NCBI GenBank assembly: GCA_023259675.1
Contig: JALRGT010000009.1
Location: 37,254 to 101,253 of the forward strand
Length of the DNA stretch: 64,000 nucleotides
Source of the DNA: Flavobacterium sp.
GTDB lineage: Bacteria; Bacteroidota; Bacteroidia; Flavobacteriales; Flavobacteriaceae
Reading direction: 5' to 3'
Positions 34,968 through 43,535 of this stretch are shown here, piece by piece (within the stretch, counting starts at the first letter, position 1; the number at the start of each line of letters is the position of its first letter). The notes under the pieces are model-generated. The model did no database searches. It was not told the DNA's origin and saw nothing but the letters and a program-made list of their open reading frames with translations. The position numbers and the translations under genes were made by a program.

Positions 34968-35438
34968 ATGGGATTAAAACATCTATTCAAGGCAAAGCTA
35001 GATTGGAATTCTGCTAAGAAAGAAACCATTTCGACAGCGAAAAGGTATACCAAAACACATACCATCGCGATTGAAGGTAAATCCATTTTGAATGTTTCGG
35101 CAGCCAAGGTTTTTAAGGGCGATCCTTCGTTATACAATCCAGAGGATTTACTTTTGAGCAGTGTGGTTTCTTGTCACATGATGTCCTACTTGTATGTGTG
35201 TTCCCAAAACGGTATCGAAGTGGTCTCTTATTCGGATGAAGCCGAGGCTACTCTTGAAGTAGATTCTAATGGAAGCGGACGTATTTCCGAAGTGCGTTTG
35301 TATCCAAAAGTTGTCATAGCGCAACCTGAAAAAATAAGTGAAGCATTGAACTTGCATCAAAAAGCCAATCAGCTGTGTTTTATTGCTAATTCCTGTAATT
35401 TTCCAATTGTACATTTTCCTGTTTGTAGCGCAAATTGA
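34968..35438 (+). CDS. OsmC/Ohr-family protein
   Basis: This 156-residue protein has the OsmC fold pattern: NPEDLLLSSVVSCHMMSYLY with the first reactive Cys and ANQLCFIANSCNFPI with the second. OsmC/Ohr proteins reduce organic hydroperoxides with a Cys pair; many Bacteroidota members are annotated simply OsmC family. It is cytoplasmic and transcribed away from the CoA-transferase operon, sharing the long intergenic region with it. The start follows directly after the stop of a possible leader ORF. Confidence 0.9.
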   Translation: MGLKHLFKAKLDWNSAKKETISTAKRYTKTHTIAIEGKSILNVSAAKVFKGDPSLYNPEDLLLSSVVSCHMMSYLYVCSQNGIEVVSYSDEAEATLEVDSNGSGRISEVRLYPKVVIAQPEKISEALNLHQKANQLCFIANSCNFPIVHFPVCSAN

Positions 35439-35634
35439 AATAGTGAAAAAAATGGTAATGAAAGAAGCGCTTAAATCAATTGATTACAAGTTTTTTAAAG
35501 ACGAATCGAAGGGCGTTGAACCTCTAAGTTTATAGAAGGGTTTCAAACGAATTCCTTGGTCCGTGTTTGCTCGTACTAAAAACGCAACGAAAACTAGGCT
35601 ATAAACAATAGTTTTTTTTGTTATACCTCCTGTT

Positions 35635-36108
35635 TTAAATCCAACGTCTTACCTTTTTTTTATAATCCGTATAGTCCGTTTCAAAAGTTCGACTTAGGTA
35701 CTTTTCTTCTTTTAAAATCACAAAATAAGTAATTACCAAAATAACGATTGGGATAAGTATAAATGTCCAATAGTTGCCTTTAAAAAATGCTACGCCAATA
35801 TAAATGGACAACAGTCCAAGATACATAGGATTTCTAGAGATGGAATAAATACCAGTGGTTTGCAAAGAGTTCGCTGGTTTAATGGTAATAAGGGTGTTTT
35901 TTGTTTTAAAAAATTTTATCAATGCCGGAAGTATAAATAGTATACCCAGCATGACAAATATTAACCCCATGATAAAAGAAATGTCAGTTTCAAGAAATGT
36001 TGTTGAAAGCGGAATTTTATTCTGAAAAAAAATTGAGATTAAAAATGTCAAAACATAGAAAAGTGGTGGTGGAGGATATACCCCTGGATGATCTTTTTTT
36101 GGAGTCAT
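35635..36108 (-). CDS. Isoprenylcysteine methyltransferase-like membrane protein
   Basis: This 157-residue protein has about four membrane helices and the family signature GIYSISRNPMYLGLLSIYIG with a C-terminal ILKEEKYLSRTFETDYTDYK stretch, typical of ICMT/PEMT-like methyltransferases. These use SAM to methylate small or lipid thiols or carboxyls in the membrane; substrates in bacteria are mostly unknown. It is isolated, with no close partners, and may use a start further in than MTPKKDHPG. It is the first of several leftward genes separated by long spacers. Confidence 0.85.
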   Translation of the reverse strand: MTPKKDHPGVYPPPPLFYVLTFLISIFFQNKIPLSTTFLETDISFIMGLIFVMLGILFILPALIKFFKTKNTLITIKPANSLQTTGIYSISRNPMYLGLLSIYIGVAFFKGNYWTFILIPIVILVITYFVILKEEKYLSRTFETDYTDYKKKVRRWI

Positions 36109-36360
36109 GTTGCAAGCTTTTAGATATTGATTACTTGATTTATTCTTTTTGGATAGTCATTTATAAAATAATCGGCAATGTTCCGATTAAGAAAAAAGGG
36201 ACTTTTCAGACTGTTTCATTTTACACCTAAACAAAAGTTGATGTAGAGAAATGAACTTGATGTCACCAATATCTATCTCAGATGTAAGCAGTAAACAATG
36301 CAGCTAACATTGATTTAGCTATAAATAGCATTTTTTTAAAGAAGATGCTGCCAGTAGTTT

Positions 36361-37155
36361 TTATTTACATTTTCCTCTAATTGCTATTGCTCTTCCTACT
36401 AACTTAATTGAACCATCTGATTCAAATTGTAGTCTTTCCTTAATTTTGTTTTTTAAATCTTTCTGAAGTTCATTATTTAGCGAGGCTAAATAACTTGGAG
36501 CGGGTCCTTGTAAACCTAAAAAAGGATTCCAAAAATCATCAAAATCTTTAAAAATAGTATCAATATCCAGTTGAGCAGATTCAATCTCTATTATATCAGC
36601 ATTTTTGAAAGCGCTTATTAAGTTCTCTGAATTACAAATGGGGAATCGCAATCCTTCATCATGTTCTATTGATTTGGGATCAATTTGATAAGCTGCATCC
36701 CAAAAGTGTCTTAAAAAATCCATTCGTCCCGAATAATCCCAAACATAAGCAGCGATAACTCCATTAGGTTTCGATACTCTTTTTAATTCCGATAATGCTT
36801 TTTCTAAATCTGGAAAGAAGTTTAAAGCGAGTCCGGATACGATTACCTCAAAGCTTTCCTTTTTAAAGGGTACATTTTCAACACTGCCTACTTTAAATTC
36901 TCCAGTTATTGAAATTCTATGTTTCACTTTTTCTATAAAACTTTCTGAGGGGTCAATGCTGGCTAAGTGCTTTGGATTACAATTTTTTTCAATAGCCTCA
37001 CTTAAAGCACCTGTTCCACAACCAACATCAAGCCAATTGAGATTGGAAGGCATATTCAGCCATTTTAAAAACACAATAGACATTAATGAACTCCATCTGC
37101 CCATAAAATATTCATAGGGGTCTCCATCATTCCATTTGTCCTTAATTTTACTCAT
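36361..37155 (-). CDS. Class I SAM-dependent methyltransferase
   Basis: This 264-residue protein has SAM motif I LDVGCGTGALSEAIE (about residues 41-55), a motif II-like segment HLASIDPSESFIEKV, and PFKKESFEVIVSGLALNFFP, all typical of Methyltransf_11/25. The substrate is unknown; the C-terminal half (AYVWDYSGRMDFLRHFWDAA) is common in broad-substrate small-molecule methylases. It lies in a region of solitary leftward genes with long spacers. Confidence 0.9.
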   Translation of the reverse strand: MSKIKDKWNDGDPYEYFMGRWSSLMSIVFLKWLNMPSNLNWLDVGCGTGALSEAIEKNCNPKHLASIDPSESFIEKVKHRISITGEFKVGSVENVPFKKESFEVIVSGLALNFFPDLEKALSELKRVSKPNGVIAAYVWDYSGRMDFLRHFWDAAYQIDPKSIEHDEGLRFPICNSENLISAFKNADIIEIESAQLDIDTIFKDFDDFWNPFLGLQGPAPSYLASLNNELQKDLKNKIKERLQFESDGSIKLVGRAIAIRGKCK

Positions 37156-37232
37156 AGTCTATCTTTTCTCAAATTGCTTATAAAGTCAGTTGAAACCCAT
37201 GGCATATGGTCACTTGTTGTAGGCTGTGGACT

Positions 37233-37607
37233 TTATTCAATACACCATTGTTTAGCGTCATCAATTTTATTAAAAGTCTTTGCTTCCCAAAAGGAAGATT
37301 CCATTTTTTTATTATACGATTCAATCAATTTTCTAATATTTTTATCGGATGTAACGGTAGCCACTTTTATTTTTTTGTTCTAAACCGTTGCGGCAATATC
37401 AAGTTTAGCTATAATTTCAGCAATATCATACGTTAAATCAATACTTTTTATTTGGCTATAATCAAATATTTGAAATTTCATTCTGTCAAATTTTATATTT
37501 CCATAAATTAAACCATTCGCCTGCATAATATCATGAAAACTGATGTCTCCCCCAAAAGTGACAATAGCGTCATTATCAAGCCACAGTATTGTAAATTTAT
37601 TATCCAT
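37233..37607 (-). pseudogene. STAS-like protein gene interrupted by an in-frame TAG
   Basis: The ORF encodes MDNKFTILWLDNDAIVTFGG at its start and reaches an in-frame TAG at 37380-37382 (after KLDIAATV). The same frame then continues for 48 codons to TAA at 37233, encoding KIKVATVTSDKNIRKLIESY and ending AKQWCIE. The whole (124 codons if the stop were read) has the size and pattern I associate with small SpoIIAA/STAS-like proteins common in Bacteroidota. The TAG is a single point change from a sense codon such as TGG. It is either a recent pseudogene, a truncated but functional 75-residue protein, or a sequencing error. Confidence 0.65.
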
Positions 37608-38127
37608 CCTAAAACAGTCAATTTCTAATTATCTCAAATTTAGGAAATGTATTTTAAAAAACTTAGTCCTTCAATTATTATTCTGCCTTATTTAATTATG
37701 GAATTATAATAAGTCTTCTTTTGATGCGGTTTCATTCCAATGCACACAACAGCAGTACGTCTAAAAAACTCCGAATAGCATTTTTTGAGTTTGATTAAAT
37801 GTAAATGTAGCTGATTTAGTTTATAAAATATATTCTGTTATTCATCACATTTTTCTCCACAATCTTGTCATCTTGACGAAGGAAAGATCGCATCAAGTTG
37901 CTTTGAGTTTCTTGACATATTTTGCTTAATCACTGTTACGGACACAGATAAATACCTGAGGAAACGTTTGTGCATTTCTGAACGATCGGGCTAACGGATT
38001 GGGCATATGAACCGTAGCGCAAATTACCGCACTACTTTCCGAACCAAAATAGAGTAGATTACATGCTCAAAACCTCCGAAAACTGCCGACCGCGCTATGC
38101 TTTATGATGCCGTTTTGGCGGTAGTTT
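37608..38127. other. Non-coding spacer with inverted repeats
   Basis: No gene was seen in 520 bp. The right end (38083-38125) has a hairpin-like dyad (ACTGCC to GGCGGTAGT) just after the serine hydrolase gene, probably its terminator. Similar dyad spacers follow other genes of this region. Confidence 0.55.
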
Positions 38128-39609
38128 TTATTCCGCTGTCTCAATTTTGATTATTTCTTTTCCTTGGTCGCCCAAATAATGGGTTAATATCTTCTCATAA
38201 ACTTTGTATCCATCATCCACATTTGTGAAGACTAACAATCCTTTTTTTGTTTTCGGAAATATAAAAACAATGGTTTGAACTCCGTTGTCAGCTCCACCGT
38301 GTGATAATGCGTAATCTCCATTTTTAAAATTATAAATTTCAAATCCGAGACCGAAGTGTTTTCCGTTTTTGGTTGCAACTTGATGAGTAACCATATCTTC
38401 AAATATTTTTTCGGAAAGTCCGATGCCGTTCATTACACTAACCAAAAACTTTCCATAATCTTCGACTGTTGTCAATAAATCGTCAGCACCATTTGCAGTT
38501 TTGTTTTTAACAGTTTCGTAGGTATTTCCTTTTTTGTCATATCCAAGGGCTAATCGAGATTCGTCAATCTTATCGTTCCAAATATATTGCGTGTCGGTCA
38601 TTGCCAATGGGTCAAAGATTAATTCCTTGGCTAATTGGTTTAAAGGTTTTTTAAATTTATTTTCTAAAGACTTTCTCAAATATTCAAGCCCTTCGCCCGA
38701 ATATTGATATTGGGTTCCTGGTTCAAATTGAAAGTTCAATTTTTTTGATTTGTTTAAATATCTCCAATTTGGAAATCCAGTTTGATGACTTAAAATATGT
38801 CTTGTAGTAAGTTTTTTACTTCTTGGGTCATCTGCAACGTCTTGGTCAGTCCAATATTTATAAATAGGCTCGTCTAAGTCCCATTTGCCCAAACTGACCA
38901 ATTTTAAAGCAACTATGGCGGTTACTGGTTTTGTTAAAGATGCTACATTGAAAATCGTATTATAAGGAGCGGTTTCTCCATCTATAAGGTTGCCATATAC
39001 TTTTATTTGTTGAAGTTTGCCTTCATTGATAACACCAAGTCCTAAAGTTGGAATATTGTTTGATTTTAACCATTTTTCAATTTCCTTGTCGTTATCGAAA
39101 ATAGAATTATCTGTTTTTTGTATTTCGTATGCTTGATGTCCAAAACTTAAGGATGTGGTTAATTTCCAATCGCCGTTTTCCAACATCCAAACGTTTGAGA
39201 ACTTTGCAGAACCGGGTTCACTTTCTTTACTTTCGTAAAATAAATGTTCTCCGTTTTGAATAGCTCCATACAAAACTCCATTTCTGTAAAGCGGGAAAAC
39301 CTCTGTACTTTCGGTCACTAAAAATCTTTTTACCTGACGTGTTTCGGGACTTTTACATAGTCCGTTTTTTAGGTCGTAAAGAAATTTTGTTTTATCCGAA
39401 ATACCATCTTTGTCGTGATAAAATTTTAAGTTTTCGCTTAATAAATTTTCGTACTGTTTGATATCGCAAGTGTTGAACCCAACGTTAAATAGTAAACTGT
39501 CTTTTGATAGTATAGTTTTATAGAGTTCCGAATTTTTGTCTACTTGTGCTTTGCTGATTGTGGAAAAAATGAGGGCAATAATAAAGCTTAAGATGATTTT
39601 TTTTGCCAT
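38128..39609 (-). CDS. Serine hydrolase (class C beta-lactamase family) with N-terminal NTF2/DUF4440-like domain
   Basis: This 493-residue protein starts at the ATG at 39609 (MAKKIILSFIIALIF), with a signal peptide ending STISKAQ. Residues about 25-155 look like an NTF2/DUF4440 domain (LLSENLKFYHDKDG, FSNVWMLENGDWKLTTS). The C-terminal part is a beta-lactamase/D-Ala-D-Ala carboxypeptidase-like fold with nucleophile SLTK in FNVASLTKPVTAIV, YSGEGLEYL in place of the YxN loop, and SHGGADNG as the third motif. It probably acts in the periplasm on an unknown ester or amide and is not necessarily a drug-resistance enzyme. It is a solitary gene flanked by dyad spacers. Confidence 0.9.
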   Translation of the reverse strand: MAKKIILSFIIALIFSTISKAQVDKNSELYKTILSKDSLLFNVGFNTCDIKQYENLLSENLKFYHDKDGISDKTKFLYDLKNGLCKSPETRQVKRFLVTESTEVFPLYRNGVLYGAIQNGEHLFYESKESEPGSAKFSNVWMLENGDWKLTTSLSFGHQAYEIQKTDNSIFDNDKEIEKWLKSNNIPTLGLGVINEGKLQQIKVYGNLIDGETAPYNTIFNVASLTKPVTAIVALKLVSLGKWDLDEPIYKYWTDQDVADDPRSKKLTTRHILSHQTGFPNWRYLNKSKKLNFQFEPGTQYQYSGEGLEYLRKSLENKFKKPLNQLAKELIFDPLAMTDTQYIWNDKIDESRLALGYDKKGNTYETVKNKTANGADDLLTTVEDYGKFLVSVMNGIGLSEKIFEDMVTHQVATKNGKHFGLGFEIYNFKNGDYALSHGGADNGVQTIVFIFPKTKKGLLVFTNVDDGYKVYEKILTHYLGDQGKEIIKIETAE

Positions 39610-39716
39610 AATGAATTTTGTTTGCTGTAAATAATAATTTTGCACAAAGGTTAAAAACTCATTTTCTGTATTCTAAAAATTTGCCCGACAATAACGCGAC
39701 AAAACCCCGACAAGTG

Positions 39717-40289
39717 TTATATCATATTGAAATTCAACTTGTAATAAAGGCTTTTACTCTTATCTATTTCAATTGCATTTCGAATGATAATGAATACATT
39801 CGATAAAACAATTAGTATCAAAAGGAATAAACTAAACTGGTTTCCAAGTTTCAAAAAAACACCCAACATAAATACAATAGGTGCTAAAATTGTCCAAAGT
39901 ATTTGTAATGAAATAAGCTGTTTAGTTAAACTGTTATTTTGTTTCATGGTGAACATCAGAACAAGAGGAATGATGATATTAAATGGCGGAATAATGATAA
40001 ATGGAATTGAGGATAGGTTTATTATTTTTAGAAAAGAATAGTTAATCAAAACCATTTCTTGGGGTTCTTTATTATCTTTGATAATTTCAACTTTTTCTTG
40101 TTGAAATTCCTTGTAAATCAATTCATTTTCTCCTATTTCTAATGCTTTTGCTAAAGCCCGAAGCGTGAAGCCTTTGGGGTCTTTTCCTGTTTCAATTCTC
40201 TGTATTGTCCTTGCTGAAATACCCGATTTTTCCGATAACTCTTCTTGAGTCAGATTTTGTTGTTCTCTAAATGCTTTTAGTCTGGACAT
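39717..40289 (-). CDS. XRE-family regulator with C-terminal membrane domain
   Basis: This 190-residue protein has an N-terminal helix-turn-helix (about 1-58: NLTQEELSEKSGISARTIQR, IETGKDPKGFTLRALAKALE) joined to a C-terminal part with about three hydrophobic segments, including FIIIPPFNIIIPLVLMF and FSLFLLILIVLSNVFIII. Such membrane-tethered XRE proteins are common in Bacteroidota and may sense membrane state, but no ligand is known. It is a solitary gene, lying upstream of and in the same direction as the serine hydrolase. Confidence 0.88.
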   Translation of the reverse strand: MSRLKAFREQQNLTQEELSEKSGISARTIQRIETGKDPKGFTLRALAKALEIGENELIYKEFQQEKVEIIKDNKEPQEMVLINYSFLKIINLSSIPFIIIPPFNIIIPLVLMFTMKQNNSLTKQLISLQILWTILAPIVFMLGVFLKLGNQFSLFLLILIVLSNVFIIIRNAIEIDKSKSLYYKLNFNMI

Positions 40290-40447
40290 TCTGTTTTTTT
40301 TAATTACCGCTAAAGTTCTGGTACTACACTAGGTTTGGAACTAAATTAAGTCCATTATTCGGATTTGCCAAATCATTCAAATACAAAACCATTTTTCCAT
40401 TAAGCCAATTGCCCAAATCCGTTGTAGTGGCTGTTACCAGCAGTTGA
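40290..40447. other. Dyad-rich spacer
   Basis: Left side TACCGCTAAAGTTCTGGTAC and right side CGTTGTAGTGGCTGTTACCA (near 40421) are imperfect inverted partners. This is similar in build to the spacers at 40973-41109 and 42250-42360. Confidence 0.45.
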
Positions 40448-40972
40448 TTAGTCTTTATGGCTTTTTGAGTAATCTTCGTTATTAGATAAATAAATTGTGA
40501 AGAATTGTGTTTTTTGCATTTTATCATTTGTACCGTTTAAAATAGAAATTATTACTGTAAACTTATCTGATTTATAATAATCTGAAATAACTCTTTCACT
40601 TTTATTGGATTTAAATTTTTTGTAATCTGTAGACTTAATTTGGTTTTCGAAATTGTCAAAATCTTCCCCTTTAACTGCGTTATATGATATACAGTTATTT
40701 TCTAATTCATAATCATTAGTATACATTAAGGTCAATACTTTTTCATCTTTAGAGCCTTTATCGAGAAAATATTCATTACTTCTGTAATTACCTTCCGTTT
40801 CTTTTGAGATAGATTTTTCCCAACCCATCTTAATTAATTCTTTTTCAACAATTTTATAATTTGTTTTCCGCCAAACTGTAAGTTGTTCCAAACTTATATT
40901 TTGCGCATAAAGTTGATTAAAGCAAATGAGGAGAAGTAAATATGTCGCTAATTTCATAGATTGTTTTTTCAA
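40448..40972 (-). CDS. Hypothetical secreted protein
   Basis: This 174-residue protein starts with a signal peptide (MKLATYLLLLICFNQLYAQN, from the internal Met at residue 6; a Met at residue 1 is also possible). The mature part is Lys-, Glu- and Tyr-rich with no family motif that I recognise. It is probably periplasmic or outer-surface. It is a solitary gene between dyad spacers. Confidence 0.7.
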   Translation of the reverse strand: MKKQSMKLATYLLLLICFNQLYAQNISLEQLTVWRKTNYKIVEKELIKMGWEKSISKETEGNYRSNEYFLDKGSKDEKVLTLMYTNDYELENNCISYNAVKGEDFDNFENQIKSTDYKKFKSNKSERVISDYYKSDKFTVIISILNGTNDKMQKTQFFTIYLSNNEDYSKSHKD

Positions 40973-41109
40973 TTGCTGGTAACGTTATGGCACTTTGAGA
41001 TGGCTGGAAATTCGTAACCTTTTAGTTTTCGGCTTAACGAAAACTTGATGCGAAACGATAATTCCACTAAATTCCAGCTAGCTCAAAATGGCTGTTGGTG
41101 GCAGTTTTT
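40973..41109. other. Dyad-rich spacer
   Basis: ACTTTGAGATGGCTGGAAATT (near 40991) and AATTCCAGCTAGCTCAAAA (near 41071) form an imperfect inverted repeat. Outer ends read GCTGGTAACGTTATGGC and GCTGTTGGTGGCAG. It may be a terminator or a recombination-type spacer. Confidence 0.5.
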
Positions 41110-42222
41110 TTATTGTAGTGCTTTAATAAATTTTTTCATTTCGTCCATTTTACCCACAGTAATCCTTGTCCATTTACCTTGTTCTTCATATATTCTTCCT
41201 CCTTCAATATTATTGTTTTCTAATTGCTTGAAATAGTCTTTGTTGTATTTTGCAAGTGAAAAATAGATAAAATTTGTATTAGAAGAAATGCACTCACAAT
41301 TTAATTTTTTGAGTTCGCTGACAGTATATTGTCTTACATTTTCATTTAGTAAGTAGCAATTTGAAACAAATTTATCATCTTTCAACGAAGCTATAGCAGC
41401 AAGTTTTGATAATACACTAACGCTATTATTTGTATTGGATTGCGAATTTGCCAAATTATCAATTATTGTTTTGTTCGCAATTGCATATCCAATTCGTGCT
41501 CCAGCCAAACCGTAAATTTTTGAAAATGTTTTAGTGATAATAACATTTTTGTTTTCATTTACCATATTACTTAAAGATTGTTGTTTAGTAAATTCCAAAT
41601 ATGCCTCATCAATTAACACAATTGTATTTTGTGAAATCTTTGTTACAAATTCTGCTAATGCTTCTCTTTCACAAATTGTTCCTGTTGGGTTATTTGGATT
41701 ACAGATATAAACAAGTTTAGTATCCTGGTTTACAGCTTCCAACATAGCTTGCAAATTAATTTTCTTATCGGTTGTAAGTGGTACTTTATTTTTAGTTAAA
41801 CCAAAATTATCTAATGTAACAGTCCAATAATCATAGCTTGGGTCTGCGATTACATAATTTCCTTTGCCTATTGAGACAAATTTTGCAACCAAATCTAAAA
41901 TTTCAGTTGAACCGGCACCCAACATTATGTTTTCGTCTTTAACACTATTCTTTTTTGCAAGATCAGAAATTATTTGTGCTTCTATATCCCAATTATATCG
42001 ATTACTGATATTCGCATTATCAACAAATGCTTTCCTTGCTAATGGTGATGGACCATATGGGTTTTCATTTGAGCGTAATAAAATTAAATTAGTATCATTT
42101 TCAAAAGTATCAATTAAATTTTCTGATACAAGAGGTGAAGCAAATGAATTGAAGTTTGTAAGTCCAATACCAGCAACTCCAATTCCAATTTTTTTCAGCC
42201 AAACTCTTCTGTTCGGTTCCAT
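41110..42222 (-). CDS. Tat-exported PLP-dependent aminotransferase (HisC-like)
   Basis: This 370-residue protein begins with a twin-arginine signal (NRRVWLKKIGIGVAGIGL), then a class I/II aminotransferase similar to histidinol-phosphate aminotransferase: RSNENPYGPSPLARKAF, IMLGAGSTEILDLVAKF, CNPNNPTGTI, the PLP Lys in TKTFSKIYGLAGARIGYA, and the conserved Arg near KWTRITVGKM. Tat export carries folded, cofactor-loaded proteins, so it probably works in the periplasm. That is unusual for HisC homologues and argues against a role in histidine synthesis. The substrate is unknown. Confidence 0.9.
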   Translation of the reverse strand: MEPNRRVWLKKIGIGVAGIGLTNFNSFASPLVSENLIDTFENDTNLILLRSNENPYGPSPLARKAFVDNANISNRYNWDIEAQIISDLAKKNSVKDENIMLGAGSTEILDLVAKFVSIGKGNYVIADPSYDYWTVTLDNFGLTKNKVPLTTDKKINLQAMLEAVNQDTKLVYICNPNNPTGTICEREALAEFVTKISQNTIVLIDEAYLEFTKQQSLSNMVNENKNVIITKTFSKIYGLAGARIGYAIANKTIIDNLANSQSNTNNSVSVLSKLAAIASLKDDKFVSNCYLLNENVRQYTVSELKKLNCECISSNTNFIYFSLAKYNKDYFKQLENNNIEGGRIYEEQGKWTRITVGKMDEMKKFIKALQ

Positions 42223-42519
42223 ATTTTCTTTTTCTTAATTGGTCTTTAAAAAAAATGTTTGTTACAATTGCGGTTCGTTAAAATTGCCACCAACTACTTT
42301 ATACACGCATAAAACAAACAAGTTTAGTTCCGAAATGGCATGTTATACGCAAGTTTCTGTTTGTATGCTTGCGTTTTATTTTATGGGCACTTCACAAATA
42401 TATAAATAATACTTTACAAATTTGTAGATTGATTTTTTTGAGCAAAGGCCTTTTGATTAGGCTTTTGGATGATTTTGATGGGGAAATTCATTTTCAAAAA
42501 AGTCCTGCTCCTAAAAAAA
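42223..42519. other. Non-coding spacer with partial inverted repeats
   Basis: TTGCCACCAACTACTTTATACACGC, quoted in part as TTGCCACCAACTAC (near 42284), and GGCATGTTATACGCAAG (near 42338) recall the ends of the neighbouring spacers. No gene was seen. Confidence 0.4.
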
Positions 42520-43518
42520 TTAATCGGTGTAATTGGGACAACCAAAACATTTGTGGTCGAGGTTGAATTGGTAGGTCAACGAGAGTTCGTAGATGCCTCC
42601 GGTTTTGCCAATTTTGGAGGTGTTTAAATCATAGGAAACACCCAAACGCAAATGATCGTATTGCAATCCTGTAAACAGATTGATGGAGCTGAGCAGGTGG
42701 CTGTCCATTCCGTTTTTGGCCGGATTGGTCACGGCAGTAGCTCCAAAAAACATTTTTTCGAATAGGATAGAAGTCCCTAAATCCAGTCGGTTATAGCGCC
42801 CTTGTTGCATATAATTGGCGGTTACAAAAAGCTTGGTCGCATAAGGAAAGAATATCACATCGACATAATCGGCCAAACGGAATTCATAACCGGTACTTAA
42901 AGAAAAGAAGGTGTTCAGCGGTAAGTTGCGGTTGGAGCTAAAGGAAATATTAGGTTTGTTGAGGTGTTTCACCGAGAGTCCAATCCAAAGATCATCGGTA
43001 TTAAAAACCATTCCGGCGCCCACATCAAAAAAACTGATTTTATCATTTTGCAATAAAGGATCCATCGAGCCCGAATTGATGTTTCCGGTTCGGATATTAA
43101 TCTGGTCTTCGAGCAATAAATTTTGAAAGCCAAACGATTTGTAACCAAAACCCACTTCTATGGCGGGTCTAAAATCCCAGTCGTCACTCACGCGTACTTT
43201 GTAGGCATAATTGGCATTGATTTCGGTAAAATTATAATTGGTGGCATTTTCTCTTTGGTTTAAAACACTAACGCCCAATCCACTATTCATACTTTCGCTC
43301 CAAGTATTGAGGAAAGCGTAGTCGGTGTCTATTTTTAAATCTAAATCCGGCCATTGTTCCCGATGGATAATTCCGGTGTAGGTGGTTTGCATAAAACCGG
43401 AAAAACCTGGGTTTAAGGTCTCCGGGATTAAAAAATATTGTGTAAAAACAGGGTCTTGTGCCCTTAATTTGGAGCAAAAGCAACACGAAATAAGTATAAT
43501 AAATAGTTTAATTCTCAT
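42520..43518 (-). CDS. PorP/SprF-family type IX secretion system membrane protein
   Basis: This 332-residue protein has a signal peptide (ending CCFCSKLRAQ), then the family opening QDPVFTQYFLIPETLNPGFSG, and beta-rich stretches to the C-terminus as expected of an outer-membrane barrel. In gliding bacteria, PorP/SprF proteins pair with a neighbouring large SprB-like adhesin and are needed for its secretion and surface attachment. That is exactly the arrangement here: the adhesin gene lies 18 bp upstream. It probably serves the protein encoded there. Confidence 0.93.
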   Translation of the reverse strand: MRIKLFIILISCCFCSKLRAQDPVFTQYFLIPETLNPGFSGFMQTTYTGIIHREQWPDLDLKIDTDYAFLNTWSESMNSGLGVSVLNQRENATNYNFTEINANYAYKVRVSDDWDFRPAIEVGFGYKSFGFQNLLLEDQINIRTGNINSGSMDPLLQNDKISFFDVGAGMVFNTDDLWIGLSVKHLNKPNISFSSNRNLPLNTFFSLSTGYEFRLADYVDVIFFPYATKLFVTANYMQQGRYNRLDLGTSILFEKMFFGATAVTNPAKNGMDSHLLSSINLFTGLQYDHLRLGVSYDLNTSKIGKTGGIYELSLTYQFNLDHKCFGCPNYTD

Positions 43519-43535
43519 TAGTCAATCCGTTGCTT

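Noticed and set aside
35452..35535. 27-codon ORF after OsmC starting MVMKEALKSIDY
   Set aside because: Too short to support; may be a chance frame or part of a decayed gene.
38128..39609. Antibiotic-resistance beta-lactamase
   Set aside because: The SxxK, HGG and domain build fit broad serine hydrolases or esterases; the fused NTF2-like domain and lack of context do not support a resistance role.
40324..40527. 67-codon minus ORF ending in NGKMVLYLNDLANPNNGLNL-like residues
   Set aside because: It overlaps the secreted hypothetical gene out of frame and mostly reads the dyad spacer. Protein-like appearance is probably chance, though it may be a trace of a repeat.
36361..42500. True mobile integron
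   Set aside because: No integrase gene, no attI and no consistent attC core are present. Kept only as a cassette-like observation.
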